From NCBI RefSeq assembly GCF_000430805.1, contig NZ_KE387259.1, positions 62,001-126,000 on the forward strand: a stretch of 64,000 nt of DNA. The letters run 5' to 3'. This document shows, piece after piece, positions 45,916 through 55,999 of the stretch (its first letter is position 1; the number at the start of each line of letters is the position of its first letter). Both the position numbers and the translations under genes were made by a program. The notes beneath the pieces are model-generated. The model searched no databases. It had not been told where the DNA came from and saw only the letters and a list, made by a program, of their open reading frames with translations. Source of the stretch: Chitinilyticum aquatile DSM 21506 (GTDB lineage: Bacteria > Pseudomonadota > Gammaproteobacteria > Burkholderiales > Chitinibacteraceae).

Positions 45916-48900
45916 TCAGCGATTGAGCGCGCGATGCAAGCCCTGCAGATCATAGACCTTCATTTCACCCAGTTCCTTGATGCCAACGCAGGCCGCACGC
46001 GCACCAGCGATGGTGGTAAACACCGGCAGCTTGGCCTTCATGGCCTCATGGCGGATCGAGTAACTGTCCTGAATGGCCTGGCGGCGCTCTTCAACGGTGT
46101 TGAAGATCATCTGGACGTCGCCATTGACGATCATGTCGACAATATGCGGACGGCCTTCAGTCACCTTGTTCACCGCAGTCACCGGCAGGCCGGCCGCTTC
46201 GATCACGGCAGCGGTACCCTTGGTGGCCACAACCTTGAAGCCGATAGCCGTCAGCACGCGTACGCACTCGACCGCTGCAGCCTTGTCGCCATCCTTCACG
46301 GAAATGAAGACATTGCCCTTGATCGGCAGCACGAGGCCCGCAGCCAGCTGCGACTTCACGAAGGCCTCGGCAAAGGTTTCGCCCACGCCCATTACTTCGC
46401 CGGTCGACTTCATTTCCGGCCCAAGAATGGTATCCACACCCGGGAACTTGTTGAACGGGAAGACGGCTTCCTTCACCGAGTAGAACGGCGGAATCACTTC
46501 TTCCGTTACTCCCTGATCAGCCAGCTTCTGGCCCAGCATGCAGCGCGCAGCCACTTTCGCCAGCGGCACGCTGGTTGCCTTGGAGACATAGGGAACGGTA
46601 CGCGAAGCACGCGGGTTCACTTCCAGCACATAGACCACGGCATCCGCCCCCTTGCCCTGGATCGCAAACTGCACGTTCATCAGGCCGATCACGTTCAGGG
46701 CCTTCGCCATTTCGACGGTCTGGCGGCGCAGTTCATCCTGCAGTTCTTTCGACAGCGAATACGGCGGCAGCGAGCATGCAGAGTCACCGGAATGCACGCC
46801 GGCCTGCTCGATGTGCTCCATGATGCCGCCGATAATCACCTGCTCGCCGTCGGAGAGCGCATCCACGTCCACCTCGATGGCATCGTTCAGGAAGCGGTCC
46901 AGCAGCACCGGCGAATCGTTTGATACCTTGACGGCTTCGCGCATGTAGCGCGCCAGATCGTCTTCGGAATGCACGATCTGCATGGCACGGCCACCCAGAA
47001 CGTAGGACGGGCGCACCACCAGCGGATAACCCAGCTGTGCTGCCAGCGCCAGCGCATCCTTCTCGGTACGCGCAGTGGCATTGGGCGGCTGACGCAGCTG
47101 CAGATCCTGCAGCAGCTTCTGGAAGCGCTCGCGGTCCTCGGCAGCATCGATCATGTCCGGGCTGGTACCAACAATCGGCACACCGTTGGCTTCGAGCGCA
47201 CGTGCCAGCTTCAGCGGCGTCTGACCACCGTACTGCACGATCACGCCAACCGGCTTCTCGACAGCCACGATTTCCAGCACGTCTTCCAGCGTCAGCGGTT
47301 CGAAATACAGGCGATCGGAGGTATCGTAGTCGGTCGACACGGTTTCCGGGTTGCAGTTGACCATGATGGTCTCGTAACCATCGTCGCGCAGCGCCAGTGC
47401 GGCGTGCACGCAGCAATAGTCGAATTCGATACCCTGACCGATGCGGTTCGGGCCACCGCCCAGAATCATCACCTTCTTGCGGTCGGTCGGCTGCGCCTCG
47501 CATTCTTCCTCGTAGGTCGAATACATATAGGCTGTATTGCTGGCAAACTCGGCCGCGCAGGTATCAACGCGCTTGTACACCGGACGGATGCCGTGCGCGT
47601 GGCGCGCCTTGCGCACCGCATTCTGGTCGCAGCCCAGCAACGCGCCGAGACGGCGGTCGGAAAAGCCCTTGCGCTTGAGTGCGCGGAATTCCGCAGCAGT
47701 AATGCTCTCGACGGCACGGCCGCGCAGCGCATTTTCGGTCTTCACGATGTCTTCGATCAGCACCAGGAACCACGGATCGATTTTGGACAGCGCATGCACT
47801 TCGTCGACATTCATGCCAACACGGAAGGCATCCGCCACGTACCACAGACGCTCGGGGCCCGGTGCCGCGATTTCGGATTCGATCAGCTGGCGGTCAGTGG
47901 TGATTTCGTCAAACCCCGACATGCCGGTTTCCAGACCGCGCAGGGCCTTTTGCAGCGATTCCTGCTGGGTGCGGCCCATGGCCATGACTTCGCCGACCGA
48001 CTTCATCTGCGTGGTCAGGCGGTTGTTGGCCTGCGGGAATTTCTCGAAAGCAAAACGCGGGATCTTGGTGACCACATAGTCGATCGACGGCTCGAACGAC
48101 GCCGGGGTCTTGCCACCGGTGATGTCGTTTTTCAGCTCGTCCAGCGTGTAGCCGACGGCCAGCTTGGCGGCCACCTTGGCAATCGGGAAGCCGGTGGCCT
48201 TGGAGGCCAGCGCCGAGGAACGCGACACGCGCGGATTCATTTCGATGACGATCAAACGGCCATCCTGCGGATTGACCGAGAATTGCACGTTGGAGCCGCC
48301 GGTATCCACACCGATTTCGCGCAATACCGCGATCGATGCATTACGCATGATCTGGTATTCCTTGTCGGTCAGTGTTTGCGCCGGGGCCACGGTGATCGAG
48401 TCACCGGTATGCACGCCCATCGGATCCAGGTTTTCGATCGAGCACACGATGATGCAGTTGTCGTTGCGGTCACGCACGACTTCCATCTCGTACTCCTTCC
48501 AGCCCAGCAGCGATTCTTCGATCAGCAGCTCGTTGGTCGGCGAGAGGTCGAGACCACGGGTACAAATCTCGATGAATTCCTGGATGTTGTAGGCAATGCC
48601 GCCACCGGAACCGCCCATGGTAAAGGACGGACGAATGATCGCCGGAAAGCCGACCTGCGCCTGTACGGCCAGAGCTTCTTCCAGGCTGTGGGCAATACCG
48701 GAACGCGCCGAACCCAGGCCGATCTTGTCCATCGCCACCTTGAACTTCTGGCGGTCTTCGGCCTTGTCGATGGCTTCCGGCGTGGCGCCGATCAGTTCGA
48801 CCTTGTACTTGTCCAGTACGCCGTGACGCCACAGGTCCAGCGCGCAGTTCAGCGCGGTCTGCCCCCCCATGGTCGGCAGGATCGCGTCGGGGCGCTCCTT

Positions 48901-49137
48901 GTCGATGATCTTTTCGACCATCTGCCAGGTAATCGGCTCGATATAGGTCACATCAGCCATGTTCGGGTCGGTCATGATGGTGGCAGGGTTGCTGTTCACC
49001 AGAATGACCTTGTACCCCTCTTCGCGCAGCGCCTTGCAGGCCTGGGCACCAGAGTAGTCGAATTCGCAGGCCTGGCCGATGATGATCGGGCCAGCGCCAA
49101 TGATCAGGATGCTGTTGATGTCGGTACGCTTGGGCAT
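45916..49137 (-). CDS. carB: Carbamoyl-phosphate synthase large subunit
   Basis: The 1073-residue subunit has two homologous ATP-grasp halves, the first starting [18 protein letters not shown] and the second near residue 555 with [18 protein letters not shown]-terminal MGS-like allosteric domain completes it. It makes carbamoyl phosphate from bicarbonate, ATP and ammonia supplied by CarA. The product feeds ArgF and pyrimidine synthesis. It follows carA by 12 nt. Confidence 0.98.
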   Translation of the reverse strand: MPKRTDINSILIIGAGPIIIGQACEFDYSGAQACKALREEGYKVILVNSNPATIMTDPNMADVTYIEPITWQMVEKIIDKERPDAILPTMGGQTALNCALDLWRHGVLDKYKVELIGATPEAIDKAEDRQKFKVAMDKIGLGSARSGIAHSLEEALAVQAQVGFPAIIRPSFTMGGSGGGIAYNIQEFIEICTRGLDLSPTNELLIEESLLGWKEYEMEVVRDRNDNCIIVCSIENLDPMGVHTGDSITVAPAQTLTDKEYQIMRNASIAVLREIGVDTGGSNVQFSVNPQDGRLIVIEMNPRVSRSSALASKATGFPIAKVAAKLAVGYTLDELKNDITGGKTPASFEPSIDYVVTKIPRFAFEKFPQANNRLTTQMKSVGEVMAMGRTQQESLQKALRGLETGMSGFDEITTDRQLIESEIAAPGPERLWYVADAFRVGMNVDEVHALSKIDPWFLVLIEDIVKTENALRGRAVESITAAEFRALKRKGFSDRRLGALLGCDQNAVRKARHAHGIRPVYKRVDTCAAEFASNTAYMYSTYEEECEAQPTDRKKVMILGGGPNRIGQGIEFDYCCVHAALALRDDGYETIMVNCNPETVSTDYDTSDRLYFEPLTLEDVLEIVAVEKPVGVIVQYGGQTPLKLARALEANGVPIVGTSPDMIDAAEDRERFQKLLQDLQLRQPPNATARTEKDALALAAQLGYPLVVRPSYVLGGRAMQIVHSEDDLARYMREAVKVSNDSPVLLDRFLNDAIEVDVDALSDGEQVIIGGIMEHIEQAGVHSGDSACSLPPYSLSKELQDELRRQTVEMAKALNVIGLMNVQFAIQGKGADAVVYVLEVNPRASRTVPYVSKATSVPLAKVAARCMLGQKLADQGVTEEVIPPFYSVKEAVFPFNKFPGVDTILGPEMKSTGEVMGVGETFAEAFVKSQLAAGLVLPIKGNVFISVKDGDKAAAVECVRVLTAIGFKVVATKGTAAVIEAAGLPVTAVNKVTEGRPHIVDMIVNGDVQMIFNTVEERRQAIQDSYSIRHEAMKAKLPVFTTIAGARAACVGIKELGEMKVYDLQGLHRALNR

Positions 49138-49149
49138 GCTGATAACCTC

Positions 49150-50277
49150 TTACTTGCGCTCAGCCATGCTGGCGATGAATTTGTCGAACAGGTAGGCCAC
49201 ATCGTGCGGGCCCGGGCTCGCTTCCGGGTGCCCCTGGAAGGAGAAGGCCGGCTTGTCGGTCAGGGCGATACCCTGCACGGTGCCGTCAAACAGCGAACGG
49301 TGCGTCACGCGCACGTTGGCCGGCAGGCTGGTTTCGTCCACCTGGAAACCGTGGTTCTGGCTGGTGATCATTACATGCTTGCTGTCCAGATCCTGCACCG
49401 GATGGTTCGCGCCATGGTGGCCGAACTTCATCTTGCTGGTCTTGCCGCCGGCAGCAATACCAAGAATCTGATGCCCCAGACAGATGCCGAACAGCGGCAA
49501 GCCCTTGGCCAGGAATTCACGGGTGGCGTCGATGGCATAAGTACACGGCTCCGGATCACCGGGGCCGTTGGAGAGGAACACGCCATCCGGATTCAGCGCC
49601 AGCACCTCGGCAGCCGGGGTCTGCGCCGGAACGACGGTCAGCTTGCAGCCACGCTCGGCCAGCATGCGCAGGATGTTGTGCTTCACGCCGAAATCGTAGG
49701 CAACCACATGGTATTTCGGGTTGGACTGCACGGTGTAACCCACGCCCAGCTTCCACTCGGCGGTATGCCACTCGTACTTGTCGCTGGCGGTGACCACCTT
49801 GGCGAGATCCTGACCGGCCATTGAGCCGAAGGACTTGGCTTTCTCCACCGCCGCAGCGGCGTCGATGTTGTCACCGGTCACGATGCAGCCGGGCTGGGCG
49901 CCCTTTTCACGCAGAATGCGGGTCAGCTTGCGGGTATCGATATCCGCAATTGCCACGACATTGTTCTTCACCAGATACTCGCCCAGGCTCATGTCGGCCC
50001 GGAAGTTCGAGTGAATCAGCGGTAGGTCGCGAATGATCAGGCCGGCGGCAAAAACAGCGCGCGATTCGGCGTCTTCGGCATTGACGCCGTAGTTGCCGAT
50101 GTGCGGATAGGTCAGGGTCACCATCTGTTTGGTGTAGGACGGGTCGGTCAGGATTTCCTGATAACCGGTCAGCGAAGTATTGAAAACGACTTCGCCGATG
50201 GTTTCACCGTCAGCACCGATGCTGGTGCCATGAAACAGGGTGCCGTCAGCAAGCGCAAGAAGGGCGGGTGTGGACAC
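49150..50277 (-). CDS. carA: Carbamoyl-phosphate synthase small subunit
   Basis: The 375-residue glutaminase has an N-terminal CPSase domain ([17 protein letters not shown]) and a class I amidotransferase with nucleophile GICLGHQ and the His-Glu pair in [13 protein letters not shown]. Translation starts at GTG 50277 with TTAGGAG 7 nt upstream. A clear promoter (50371-50399) and a hairpin (50320-50351) lie in its leader, so expression may be attenuated. It is the first gene of carAB. Confidence 0.97.
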   Translation of the reverse strand: MSTPALLALADGTLFHGTSIGADGETIGEVVFNTSLTGYQEILTDPSYTKQMVTLTYPHIGNYGVNAEDAESRAVFAAGLIIRDLPLIHSNFRADMSLGEYLVKNNVVAIADIDTRKLTRILREKGAQPGCIVTGDNIDAAAAVEKAKSFGSMAGQDLAKVVTASDKYEWHTAEWKLGVGYTVQSNPKYHVVAYDFGVKHNILRMLAERGCKLTVVPAQTPAAEVLALNPDGVFLSNGPGDPEPCTYAIDATREFLAKGLPLFGICLGHQILGIAAGGKTSKMKFGHHGANHPVQDLDSKHVMITSQNHGFQVDETSLPANVRVTHRSLFDGTVQGIALTDKPAFSFQGHPEASPGPHDVAYLFDKFIASMAERK

Positions 50278-50319
50278 GGGCGGCTCCTAATGGGGGGAAT
50301 TCTGGGGGCGCTAGGTGCG

Positions 50320-50351
50320 AAAACGGGACAGGTCAAGCCCATCCCGTTTTT
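50320..50351 (-). terminator. Attenuator-like hairpin in the carA leader
   Basis: AAAACGGGA pairs with TCCCGTTTT (9 bp), followed on the minus strand by TTTTC. It lies about 13 nt after the predicted transcription start and 43 nt before the carA GTG, so it could be a leader attenuator; alternatively it ends the upstream gpx transcript. Confidence 0.6.
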
Positions 50352-50370
50352 CATGCGCAAAATTGGCGAA

Positions 50371-50399
50371 ATTCTACCTGAAAACCCTTACCCTTTCAA
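50371..50399 (-). promoter_or_regulatory. Sigma-70 promoter for carAB
   Basis: On the minus strand, TTGAAA (50399-50394) and TAGAAT (50376-50371) are separated by exactly 17 bp. The start is predicted near 50364. Only the hairpin at 50320-50351 lies between it and the carA ribosome-binding site. Confidence 0.7.
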
Positions 50400-50451
50400 T
50401 CTGTCGCCCCGGACACCACCCGCCTTGGCGGTTTGCACCCCCTGACTGCGG

Positions 50452-50940
50452 TCAGGGCGCATCCAGCAAGGAAAGAATATCGGCAGCGATCGACTCCGGA
50501 TCGGTCTGGGGGGCGTAGCGCCGCAGAACCCGGCCACTGCGATCCACCAGGAATTTGGTGAAATTCCACTTGATTGCCGTCGTACCCAGCACACCGGGCT
50601 GCTGTGCCTTCAGCCATGCATAGAGGGGGCTGGCCCCATCGCCATTGACGGCAATCCTGCCGAACACCGGAAAGCTGGCTTCATACCGTTCGCGGCAAAA
50701 GCGGAGAATATCGGCGTCACTGCCCGGCTCCTGCCCGCCAAACTGATTGCAGGGAAAGGCCAGCACGCTGAAGCCCCTTCCGGCAAAACGGCGCTGCAGG
50801 GACTCCAGCCCGGCATACTGGGGCGTAAAACCGCAGCGGCTTGCCACATTGACTATCAGCAGCACCTGCCCCTGCCACTCGCGCAGCGTGCGCGGCACAC
50901 CTTCTGCATCGCTTGCCACAAAATCGTAAATCGCGCTCAT
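50452..50940 (-). CDS. Glutathione peroxidase family protein (Cys type)
   Basis: The 162-residue protein has the catalytic segment NVASRCGFTPQY with Cys instead of selenocysteine. The Gln motif FPCNQFGGQEPG and the Trp motif KWNFTKFLVD complete the catalytic set. It reduces peroxides; bacterial Cys-type members (BtuE/GPx) often use thioredoxin. It is divergent from the FIST gene, with 38 bp between the starts. Confidence 0.93.
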   Translation of the reverse strand: MSAIYDFVASDAEGVPRTLREWQGQVLLIVNVASRCGFTPQYAGLESLQRRFAGRGFSVLAFPCNQFGGQEPGSDADILRFCRERYEASFPVFGRIAVNGDGASPLYAWLKAQQPGVLGTTAIKWNFTKFLVDRSGRVLRRYAPQTDPESIAADILSLLDAP

Positions 50941-50978
50941 CCCTCACCCTGGCTGATTTGCCGTATCCTTGGCGGATT

Positions 50979-52025
50979 ATGCCCGATCAGCCGCCCATCA
51001 ACCCATCGACCGCATACAGCGGCTACGCCCACGGCGCCAAAGCCAGCCCTGATGTGGCCAGCAGAGCCCTGCAGCACGCCCTGGGCAAGCGCGGCGTGCT
51101 TACCTTGAGTGGACACTGGCGCATCTGGCTGCTGCTCACCCCCCATTTCCAGCACTGCATCGCGGACTGCGTGGACCGGGTCGCCCGCGAAAGCGGCAGC
51201 CTCAACGTCGTCGGCTGCCTCGCCAATGGCGTATTCAGCGACGATGACTGGTCGCTGGATTCGCCCGGCGCAGTCGTCCTGCTGGAACCTGCGCCGGTTC
51301 ACAGCGCCCGCTGGCGCCTGACGCTCGCCGCCCCCAATGCACTGGAAGGCGACTGGAAAACCGATGGCAAGCTGCGCCTTGGCGGCATTGCCGGTGATGC
51401 CACCGGCGGCGGGCCCTATTGTCTCTGGCAGGGCAGACACATCAGCGCCGGCCGCATCGACCTGCCCTGCCGGCAGCCGCGCTGGCTACTGGCCGACGGC
51501 TTCACCCCGGACGGCCCGCGGCACCGCGTCAGCGCCAGCCAGGGCCTGAGCATTTCCGGACTCAATGGCGTCCCTGCCCTGCCGCAACTGGCACACTGGC
51601 TCAAGCCGGAATCAGTTAGCGCACACTGGCAAGGCGCGCTATGGCGCAAGCAATCGGGCAACACAAGCCGCTGGCTGCCATTGATCGGCCTGGATCAGGC
51701 CGCCGGCGCCATCCTGCTCGCCGGGCAAACGGCCCCTGGCGATCTGCTCACCTGGGGGCATCAGGATGCAGCGCGCGCAACGCAACGCCTGCAACACGGC
51801 CTGCAGCGCATGTGCGCCAAGCGCAAACCGGCTTACGCCCTGGCGTTTGCCAGCCAGCACGGCGGCGCCTATGCGGGCTCAGGCACCGACCCCTTCTGGC
51901 AGGCCATGCGGGCAGCACTGCCGGGCGTACCCTTCGCCGGCTTTTACGGCAACGGCCAGCTTGCCCCCCTAGCCAAGGGACTGCAGGTTCTCGACAATAG
52001 CGTCCTGGTCGTCCTTTTCGACTGA
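50979..52025 (+). CDS. FIST-domain protein
   Basis: The 348-residue protein fits the FIST sensor family. The N-terminal part has VVGCLANGVFSDDDW and the C-terminal part has GDLLTWGHQDAARATQRLQ and PFAGFYGNGQLAPL. FIST domains are predicted to sense small ligands, often amino acids, and occur in signalling proteins. No output domain is fused here, and no kinase is adjacent. The start at 50979 is chosen by similarity. It lies upstream of DUF1841 with a 98-nt gap. Confidence 0.78.
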   Translation: MPDQPPINPSTAYSGYAHGAKASPDVASRALQHALGKRGVLTLSGHWRIWLLLTPHFQHCIADCVDRVARESGSLNVVGCLANGVFSDDDWSLDSPGAVVLLEPAPVHSARWRLTLAAPNALEGDWKTDGKLRLGGIAGDATGGGPYCLWQGRHISAGRIDLPCRQPRWLLADGFTPDGPRHRVSASQGLSISGLNGVPALPQLAHWLKPESVSAHWQGALWRKQSGNTSRWLPLIGLDQAAGAILLAGQTAPGDLLTWGHQDAARATQRLQHGLQRMCAKRKPAYALAFASQHGGAYAGSGTDPFWQAMRAALPGVPFAGFYGNGQLAPLAKGLQVLDNSVLVVLFD

Positions 52026-52123
52026 CCATGGTCGGCGCGCAGTAGCAATCATCCGGCAGCCAGCCGGCACACTACGTCGCCCATTGCACAACCCGCCATC
52101 CATCACTCGTCCGGAAGTGTCAC

Positions 52124-52555
52124 ATGCTGTTCAACCCCAGCCGGGAAGAAGCCCGCCGTTTTTTCATCAATACCTGGCAGAAACACCTGCACGGACAGGC
52201 GCTGGCCGATCTTGAAGCCATCGTGGTCGATATTCTGGAAGCCCATCCGGAATACCACCGTTATCTGCAGGAAGACTATCTGGATCGAGACTGGCCGCCC
52301 GAACATGGCGACACCAACCCCTTCCTGCACATCAGCCTGCACCTGGCGATCGCCGAACAGCTCTCGATCGACCAGCCGCCCGGCGTGCGGGCGCTCTATG
52401 GCGAACTGCGCACGCGCCACGGCGATGCGCACAAGGCGCTGCACGACATGCTGGAATGCCTGGGAGAAATGATGTGGCAGGCGCAGCGCCAGCAGACACA
52501 GCCAGATCCGGCGGTCTATCTGGATGGCCTGCGACAGCGCGCCCGCAACACGTGA
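52124..52555 (+). CDS. DUF1841 family protein
   Basis: The 143-residue helical protein starts MLFNPSREEARRFFINTW and contains NPFLHISLHLAIAEQLSIDQPPG, the DUF1841 pattern found in betaproteobacteria. The conserved His residues in HISLHLAI could bind metal. Function is unknown. It is convergent with bepA; the 78-bp space between them is mostly occupied by a 59-nt repeat. Confidence 0.85.
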   Translation: MLFNPSREEARRFFINTWQKHLHGQALADLEAIVVDILEAHPEYHRYLQEDYLDRDWPPEHGDTNPFLHISLHLAIAEQLSIDQPPGVRALYGELRTRHGDAHKALHDMLECLGEMMWQAQRQQTQPDPAVYLDGLRQRARNT

Positions 52556-52573
52556 ACGCCGCCATCGCCATGA

Positions 52574-52632
52574 ATACCCTATGGCGTACCAAGCTGCAGC
52601 CAATAGAAAAAAAAGGCTACAGACCAATACCC
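52574..52632 (-). repeat. 59-nt intergenic repeat, copy 6
   Basis: It fits ATACCC-N18-AGCC-N13-GGC-N9-ATACCC exactly. It ends 1 nt from the bepA stop codon and begins 18 nt after the DUF1841 stop codon. The loop is a run of A; CTGCAGCC/GGCTACAG pair around it with one wobble. Confidence 0.8.
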
Positions 52633-52633
52633 G

Positions 52634-54067
52634 CTAATTCCTGCGAAGCTGCTCCAGATCCCGAATGCGGGACTCGATACCGGAGAGCAGATAGAAATCC
52701 GTGCCGGGCTGCTGCAAGGCCAGCTGAAACTGCTCCAGTGCCGGGCCGTACTCCTGCAGGCGCACATAGTATTCACCCATGGCCCGGTGCTTCTGCATCA
52801 GCTTGTCCTCCGCGCCGTACACGCGTGCCGAGCGCAGATACAGCCAGGCGTCACCGGGATACAGTGAAATCCCGTCATCAACCAGCGCCCTGGCCTGGGC
52901 GAGTTGCCCGGCGGAGGTCATGGCATCAATCGTCCCGTACAGCAGCGCCCGGCTACCGACAAAGCGCGATGACGCTGCCTTCAGCAGGGTGACCGCCTCG
53001 GCATCCTTGCTCTGCCCCTGCAGGATCTGCCCGGCCAGATATTCCAGAGCCGGATGGGATTGCCCGCCAAACACGACCTTCGCCCTCTGCAATGCCTGCC
53101 AGGATGCGTCATACTCGCGCACCTGAAAATAGGCATAGGCTAGGCCATAGCGTGCAGCCGCCTCGCTGGCGTAACGCTTGTCCTGCACCGTTTTCAGGTA
53201 GAAATCCACCGCATTGCGCGGCCCCAGCTGCTGCGCACGCAACTTTTCACGCAGAAAGAGGAAATCCGGCGAGTCCGGCACCTGGCGGTATGGCTGCTCG
53301 CTGAGCCGTCCCTGCGCATCGGCAATCCGCTTGTAGGTCACCGGGTGCGTACGCAGAAACTCCGGCGCATTCGACTCGACCACGCGATTGTGTTTTTGCA
53401 AGCGCTCGAAAAACGCCGGCATGCTGGCTGGATCGTAACCGGCAGCAATCAGCGTCTGCATGCCCAGCCGATCAGCCTCCTGCTCGAAGGCATAGGTAAA
53501 ATCGAGTTGCTGCCTGGCGGTTGCGCCGAGGCCAGCCATCATCACGGCGCCACCGGCACCGCTTTGCCCGGCCTGCGCCGCCAGAATGGCCAGCGCCAGC
53601 GAGGCCACCGAAATCCAGACTCCGGAGCGGGTGCCATCCAGCATCCGCGCCATGTGCCGCTGGCTGACATGGGCAATTTCATGCGCCAGCACACTGGCAA
53701 GTTCCGACTCATGCTGCGCCATCACGATCAGCCCGCTGTGCACGCCGATATAACCGCCCGGCATCGCAAAGGCATTCACCGACCGGTCCTGCAGCCCGAA
53801 AAACGTGAAACGACTGTCTCCGACCTCGGCCGCCTCGACCAGGCGATAGCCGACCCGGTTCAGGTAGGCCACCACCTCGGGATCATCGATCATCAAGCCG
53901 GTGCGGCGAATTTCAATCATCGCAGCCTGCCCGATTTCGCGCTCCTGCTGCGGACTGAGCGTCTGCGAAGCCACATCGCCAATATCAGGCAGATTGCTCG
54001 CCGACAAGGGTAAAGCCAGCAACTGGCTGGCGAGCGTTACGGCAACCATCGTTTTTCGCAAGAGCAT
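52634..54067 (-). CDS. bepA: Periplasmic M48 metalloprotease with TPRs (BepA/YfgC)
   Basis: The 477-residue protein has a signal peptide (about 1-24, ending LSAS). An M48 protease domain carries the zinc motif HEIAHVSQRH, with the third ligand in FEQEADRLGM. A C-terminal TPR domain follows (about 300-470). BepA assists LptD assembly and degrades misassembled outer-membrane proteins. An in-frame GTG at 54076 is an alternative start. With lptM nearby, it points to LPS-transport quality control. Confidence 0.92.
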   Translation of the reverse strand: MLLRKTMVAVTLASQLLALPLSASNLPDIGDVASQTLSPQQEREIGQAAMIEIRRTGLMIDDPEVVAYLNRVGYRLVEAAEVGDSRFTFFGLQDRSVNAFAMPGGYIGVHSGLIVMAQHESELASVLAHEIAHVSQRHMARMLDGTRSGVWISVASLALAILAAQAGQSGAGGAVMMAGLGATARQQLDFTYAFEQEADRLGMQTLIAAGYDPASMPAFFERLQKHNRVVESNAPEFLRTHPVTYKRIADAQGRLSEQPYRQVPDSPDFLFLREKLRAQQLGPRNAVDFYLKTVQDKRYASEAAARYGLAYAYFQVREYDASWQALQRAKVVFGGQSHPALEYLAGQILQGQSKDAEAVTLLKAASSRFVGSRALLYGTIDAMTSAGQLAQARALVDDGISLYPGDAWLYLRSARVYGAEDKLMQKHRAMGEYYVRLQEYGPALEQFQLALQQPGTDFYLLSGIESRIRDLEQLRRN

Positions 54068-54135
54068 TCCACGCACCCGAAATCAGTTTCAAGAAGCGGA
54101 CGGGCCTGACGGCCTGTTCATCCGCCCAATTACAG

Positions 54136-54540
54136 CTACAGCCAGTGCAGGGCCAGCCCGGCCAACAGCAGATAGCGCAGCATCTTGCCGGCCACCACCC
54201 AGCCCAGCACCGGCCGCCATGGCCAGCGCAGCCAGCCGGCGATCGCGCACAGCGCATCACCCATCACCGGAACCCAGCTGAAAAAGAGGCTGGGCGGCCC
54301 CCAGCGCAGCGCCAATCGCGCAGCACGGCCCTGCCCCGGCGGCTGCGGCAGGCGACGCGCCAGCCACACGGTCAGCAGCGCGCCCAGTACATTGCCTGCC
54401 CCGGCAACCAGCACCAGCATCAGCCAGCTCTGCGGTGCATAAGCCAGCAAGGCAAGCAGCGCGGCTTCCGAGTTTCCGGGCAGCAGTGTTGCCGACAGAA
54501 ACGCCGATGCAAACAGCCCGGCCAGCGCCCAGAGGGTCAT
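54136..54540 (-). CDS. YqaA/DedA-type small membrane protein
   Basis: The 134-residue protein has about four hydrophobic segments and the family segments LLPGNSEAALLALL and GNVLGALLTVWLARRL. A later SLFFSWVPVMGDALCAIAG segment is a shortened DedA motif. The YqaA family has no firm function; DedA proteins act in lipid carrier recycling. It overlaps cyaY by 4 nt (ATGA), so the two are translated together. Confidence 0.85.
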   Translation of the reverse strand: MTLWALAGLFASAFLSATLLPGNSEAALLALLAYAPQSWLMLVLVAGAGNVLGALLTVWLARRLPQPPGQGRAARLALRWGPPSLFFSWVPVMGDALCAIAGWLRWPWRPVLGWVVAGKMLRYLLLAGLALHWL

Positions 54541-54857
54541 GCCAGCGGGATGCTAACCGGTTCCCCGGCATGCAAGCTCAGCGCGGAGGAGAGATCGGCA
54601 AAGAATTCGCCTTCACCCCGCGTACTTTGCCACTGCCCATCCTGCCAGCGATAGTGAAAACCACCATTGCGCGCAGCCAGCCAGATTTCCTGGTTGGGGG
54701 TATGCCGGTTCACGATCACCTTGCTGCCGTCAGTAAACTCCAGCTCCAGTACATTGCCCGCGCGCAAGGGATCGATATCCACATCCAGATCATCAAGACA
54801 CGATTCGATGTGCGCAAATACCGCATCGCTCTGCGCGAGGAATTCCCCTTCAGTCAT
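54537..54857 (-). CDS. cyaY: Iron donor protein CyaY (frataxin)
   Basis: The 106-residue frataxin homologue has the acidic helix SCLDDLDVDIDPLRAGNVLEL and the strand region NRHTPNQEIWLAARNGGFHY. It regulates iron delivery to the Fe-S cluster machinery. It is divergent from lptM, a widespread arrangement, with a 64-bp intergenic space centred on a perfect palindrome. Confidence 0.95.
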   Translation of the reverse strand: MTEGEFLAQSDAVFAHIESCLDDLDVDIDPLRAGNVLELEFTDGSKVIVNRHTPNQEIWLAARNGGFHYRWQDGQWQSTRGEGEFFADLSSALSLHAGEPVSIPLA

Positions 54858-54874
54858 GGCTTATCCTAATGCAT

Positions 54875-54891
54875 GCTAAAATCGCGATTTT
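54875..54891. promoter_or_regulatory. Divergent promoter palindrome between cyaY and lptM
   Basis: AAAATCGCGATTTT (54878-54891) is a perfect 14-bp palindrome. It contains the -10-like TAAAAT (54877-54882) for lptM inside the recurring 12-mer GCTAAAATCGCG. It may serve as a -10 region for one gene or as an operator between both. Confidence 0.45.
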
Positions 54892-54921
54892 GCATCAAAG
54901 TGTGCCGGAGCGGCGTTTCGA

Positions 54922-55215
54922 ATGCGCAAATTCATCCTGATATCACTCAGCCTTGGCCTGCTGGCCGCCTGCGGCTTCAAGGGACCGCTGTATCTGCCAG
55001 ACAGCGAGAAAGGCAAGAAACGCACCGAACATGAACAGCGGCGAGCCTCTGCCGCCGCCGCCGCCGCCTCGGCCGCAGCCGCTGCCGCAGCAAAAGACGC
55101 CGAGATTGAAGCCACTGCGCGCCGCAAGGCCAGCATGGCCAGCGCGATGCAGTCCGAAAATCCGGCCAGCACCACGCCACAGCCAGATAACGCGCCCCCC
55201 GCCAGCCAGCCCTGA
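54922..55215 (+). CDS. lptM: LPS translocon maturation lipoprotein LptM
   Basis: The 97-residue protein has a lipoprotein signal with lipobox LLAAC (Cys near residue 17), immediately followed by GFKGPLYLP, the diagnostic LptM (YifL) segment. LptM promotes native disulfide formation in LptD. After this segment the protein is low complexity: a basic stretch, then Ala repeats and a Pro-rich tail. In most relatives lysA follows; here it does not. Confidence 0.9.
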   Translation: MRKFILISLSLGLLAACGFKGPLYLPDSEKGKKRTEHEQRRASAAAAAASAAAAAAAKDAEIEATARRKASMASAMQSENPASTTPQPDNAPPASQP

Positions 55216-55232
55216 GCCCGGGGCTGCGAGCA

Positions 55233-55268
55233 ATGCAAAAAGGCGGGAATATCCCCGCCTTTTTGCAT
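55233..55268. terminator. Bidirectional terminator between lptM and the Crp-type gene
   Basis: A 15-bp inverted repeat with core AAAAAGGCGGG/CCCGCCTTTTT and a loop of 6 nt. It closes both convergent genes. Confidence 0.9.
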
Positions 55269-55282
55269 TTTTATGCCCACGC

Positions 55283-55936
55283 TCAGAAGCGCTCGGGCAG
55301 CTTCTGCAGCAGAATGATGCGCTTGTTTTCCAGGCGGATATAGCCACCGAAAACCAGCTCTTTCAGAATCCGCGCAATCATTTCGCGCGAGGAGCCAACA
55401 CGATCGGCAATCGCCTGCTGCGTCAGCGGCTCATTGACCATTTCCTGCCCGTCCACATCGACTACCAGCGACTCCAGCAGGGCGCGCAGACGGCCATATA
55501 CGTCCAGCAGCGCCAGATTCTTCATCGTATAGGACAGACGGCGCACCATGCCGGCCAGATTCACGATCAGCATGTCTTTCACGTGCGGGAAGGCCTGCAG
55601 GGCAGCATGGAAATCGGTTTTGGTGAACATCAGGAAATCACTGTCTTCCTCGGCCTGCGTCGACCAGCCGCGCGGCTCGTCATCCAGCAACGAAATCTCG
55701 CCCAGCGCCAGCCCCGGCTCTCCAATCATGAATACGAATTCCTTTCCCTGGGCATCGCTCGTAAACATGCGGGTACGCCCTTCAAGCAGCACGTACATCG
55801 CATCTGCCGGGTCACCCTCGCGAAACAGGAACCCTCCCTTGGGTACATGGCGGCGCACTGCTGCACGCAATACATAATCCAGCTCTTCATCGTCAAAACC
55901 GTTAAAAAGGGGAATGGCGCGGATCAGCTCTTTCAT
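55283..55936 (-). CDS. Crp/Fnr-family regulator, paralogue A
   Basis: The 217-residue protein has an N-terminal cyclic-nucleotide-binding fold (about 1-125) and a C-terminal winged helix with recognition region LTQQAIADRVGSSREMIARILKEL (given in part). The phosphate-binding cassette reads GEISLLDDEPRG; the Glu and Arg are kept, but the Ser/Thr after Arg found in cAMP binders is Gly. There is no N-terminal Cys cluster, so it is not an oxygen sensor of Fnr type. The next gene upstream is a paralogue of the same length. Confidence 0.88.
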   Translation of the reverse strand: MKELIRAIPLFNGFDDEELDYVLRAAVRRHVPKGGFLFREGDPADAMYVLLEGRTRMFTSDAQGKEFVFMIGEPGLALGEISLLDDEPRGWSTQAEEDSDFLMFTKTDFHAALQAFPHVKDMLIVNLAGMVRRLSYTMKNLALLDVYGRLRALLESLVVDVDGQEMVNEPLTQQAIADRVGSSREMIARILKELVFGGYIRLENKRIILLQKLPERF

Positions 55937-55999
55937 GGATATCTCTTCGGTAGGGGGCAGCGCAAACACTGCCACAGGTATATTTCAGTTCATTTCGAT

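Noticed and set aside
46969-49824. 951-codon open frame on the plus strand opposite carB/carA
   Set aside because: It is antisense to two unmistakable enzymes and has the His/Arg/Gly-rich composition of a mirror frame in GC-rich DNA; no domain is recognisable.
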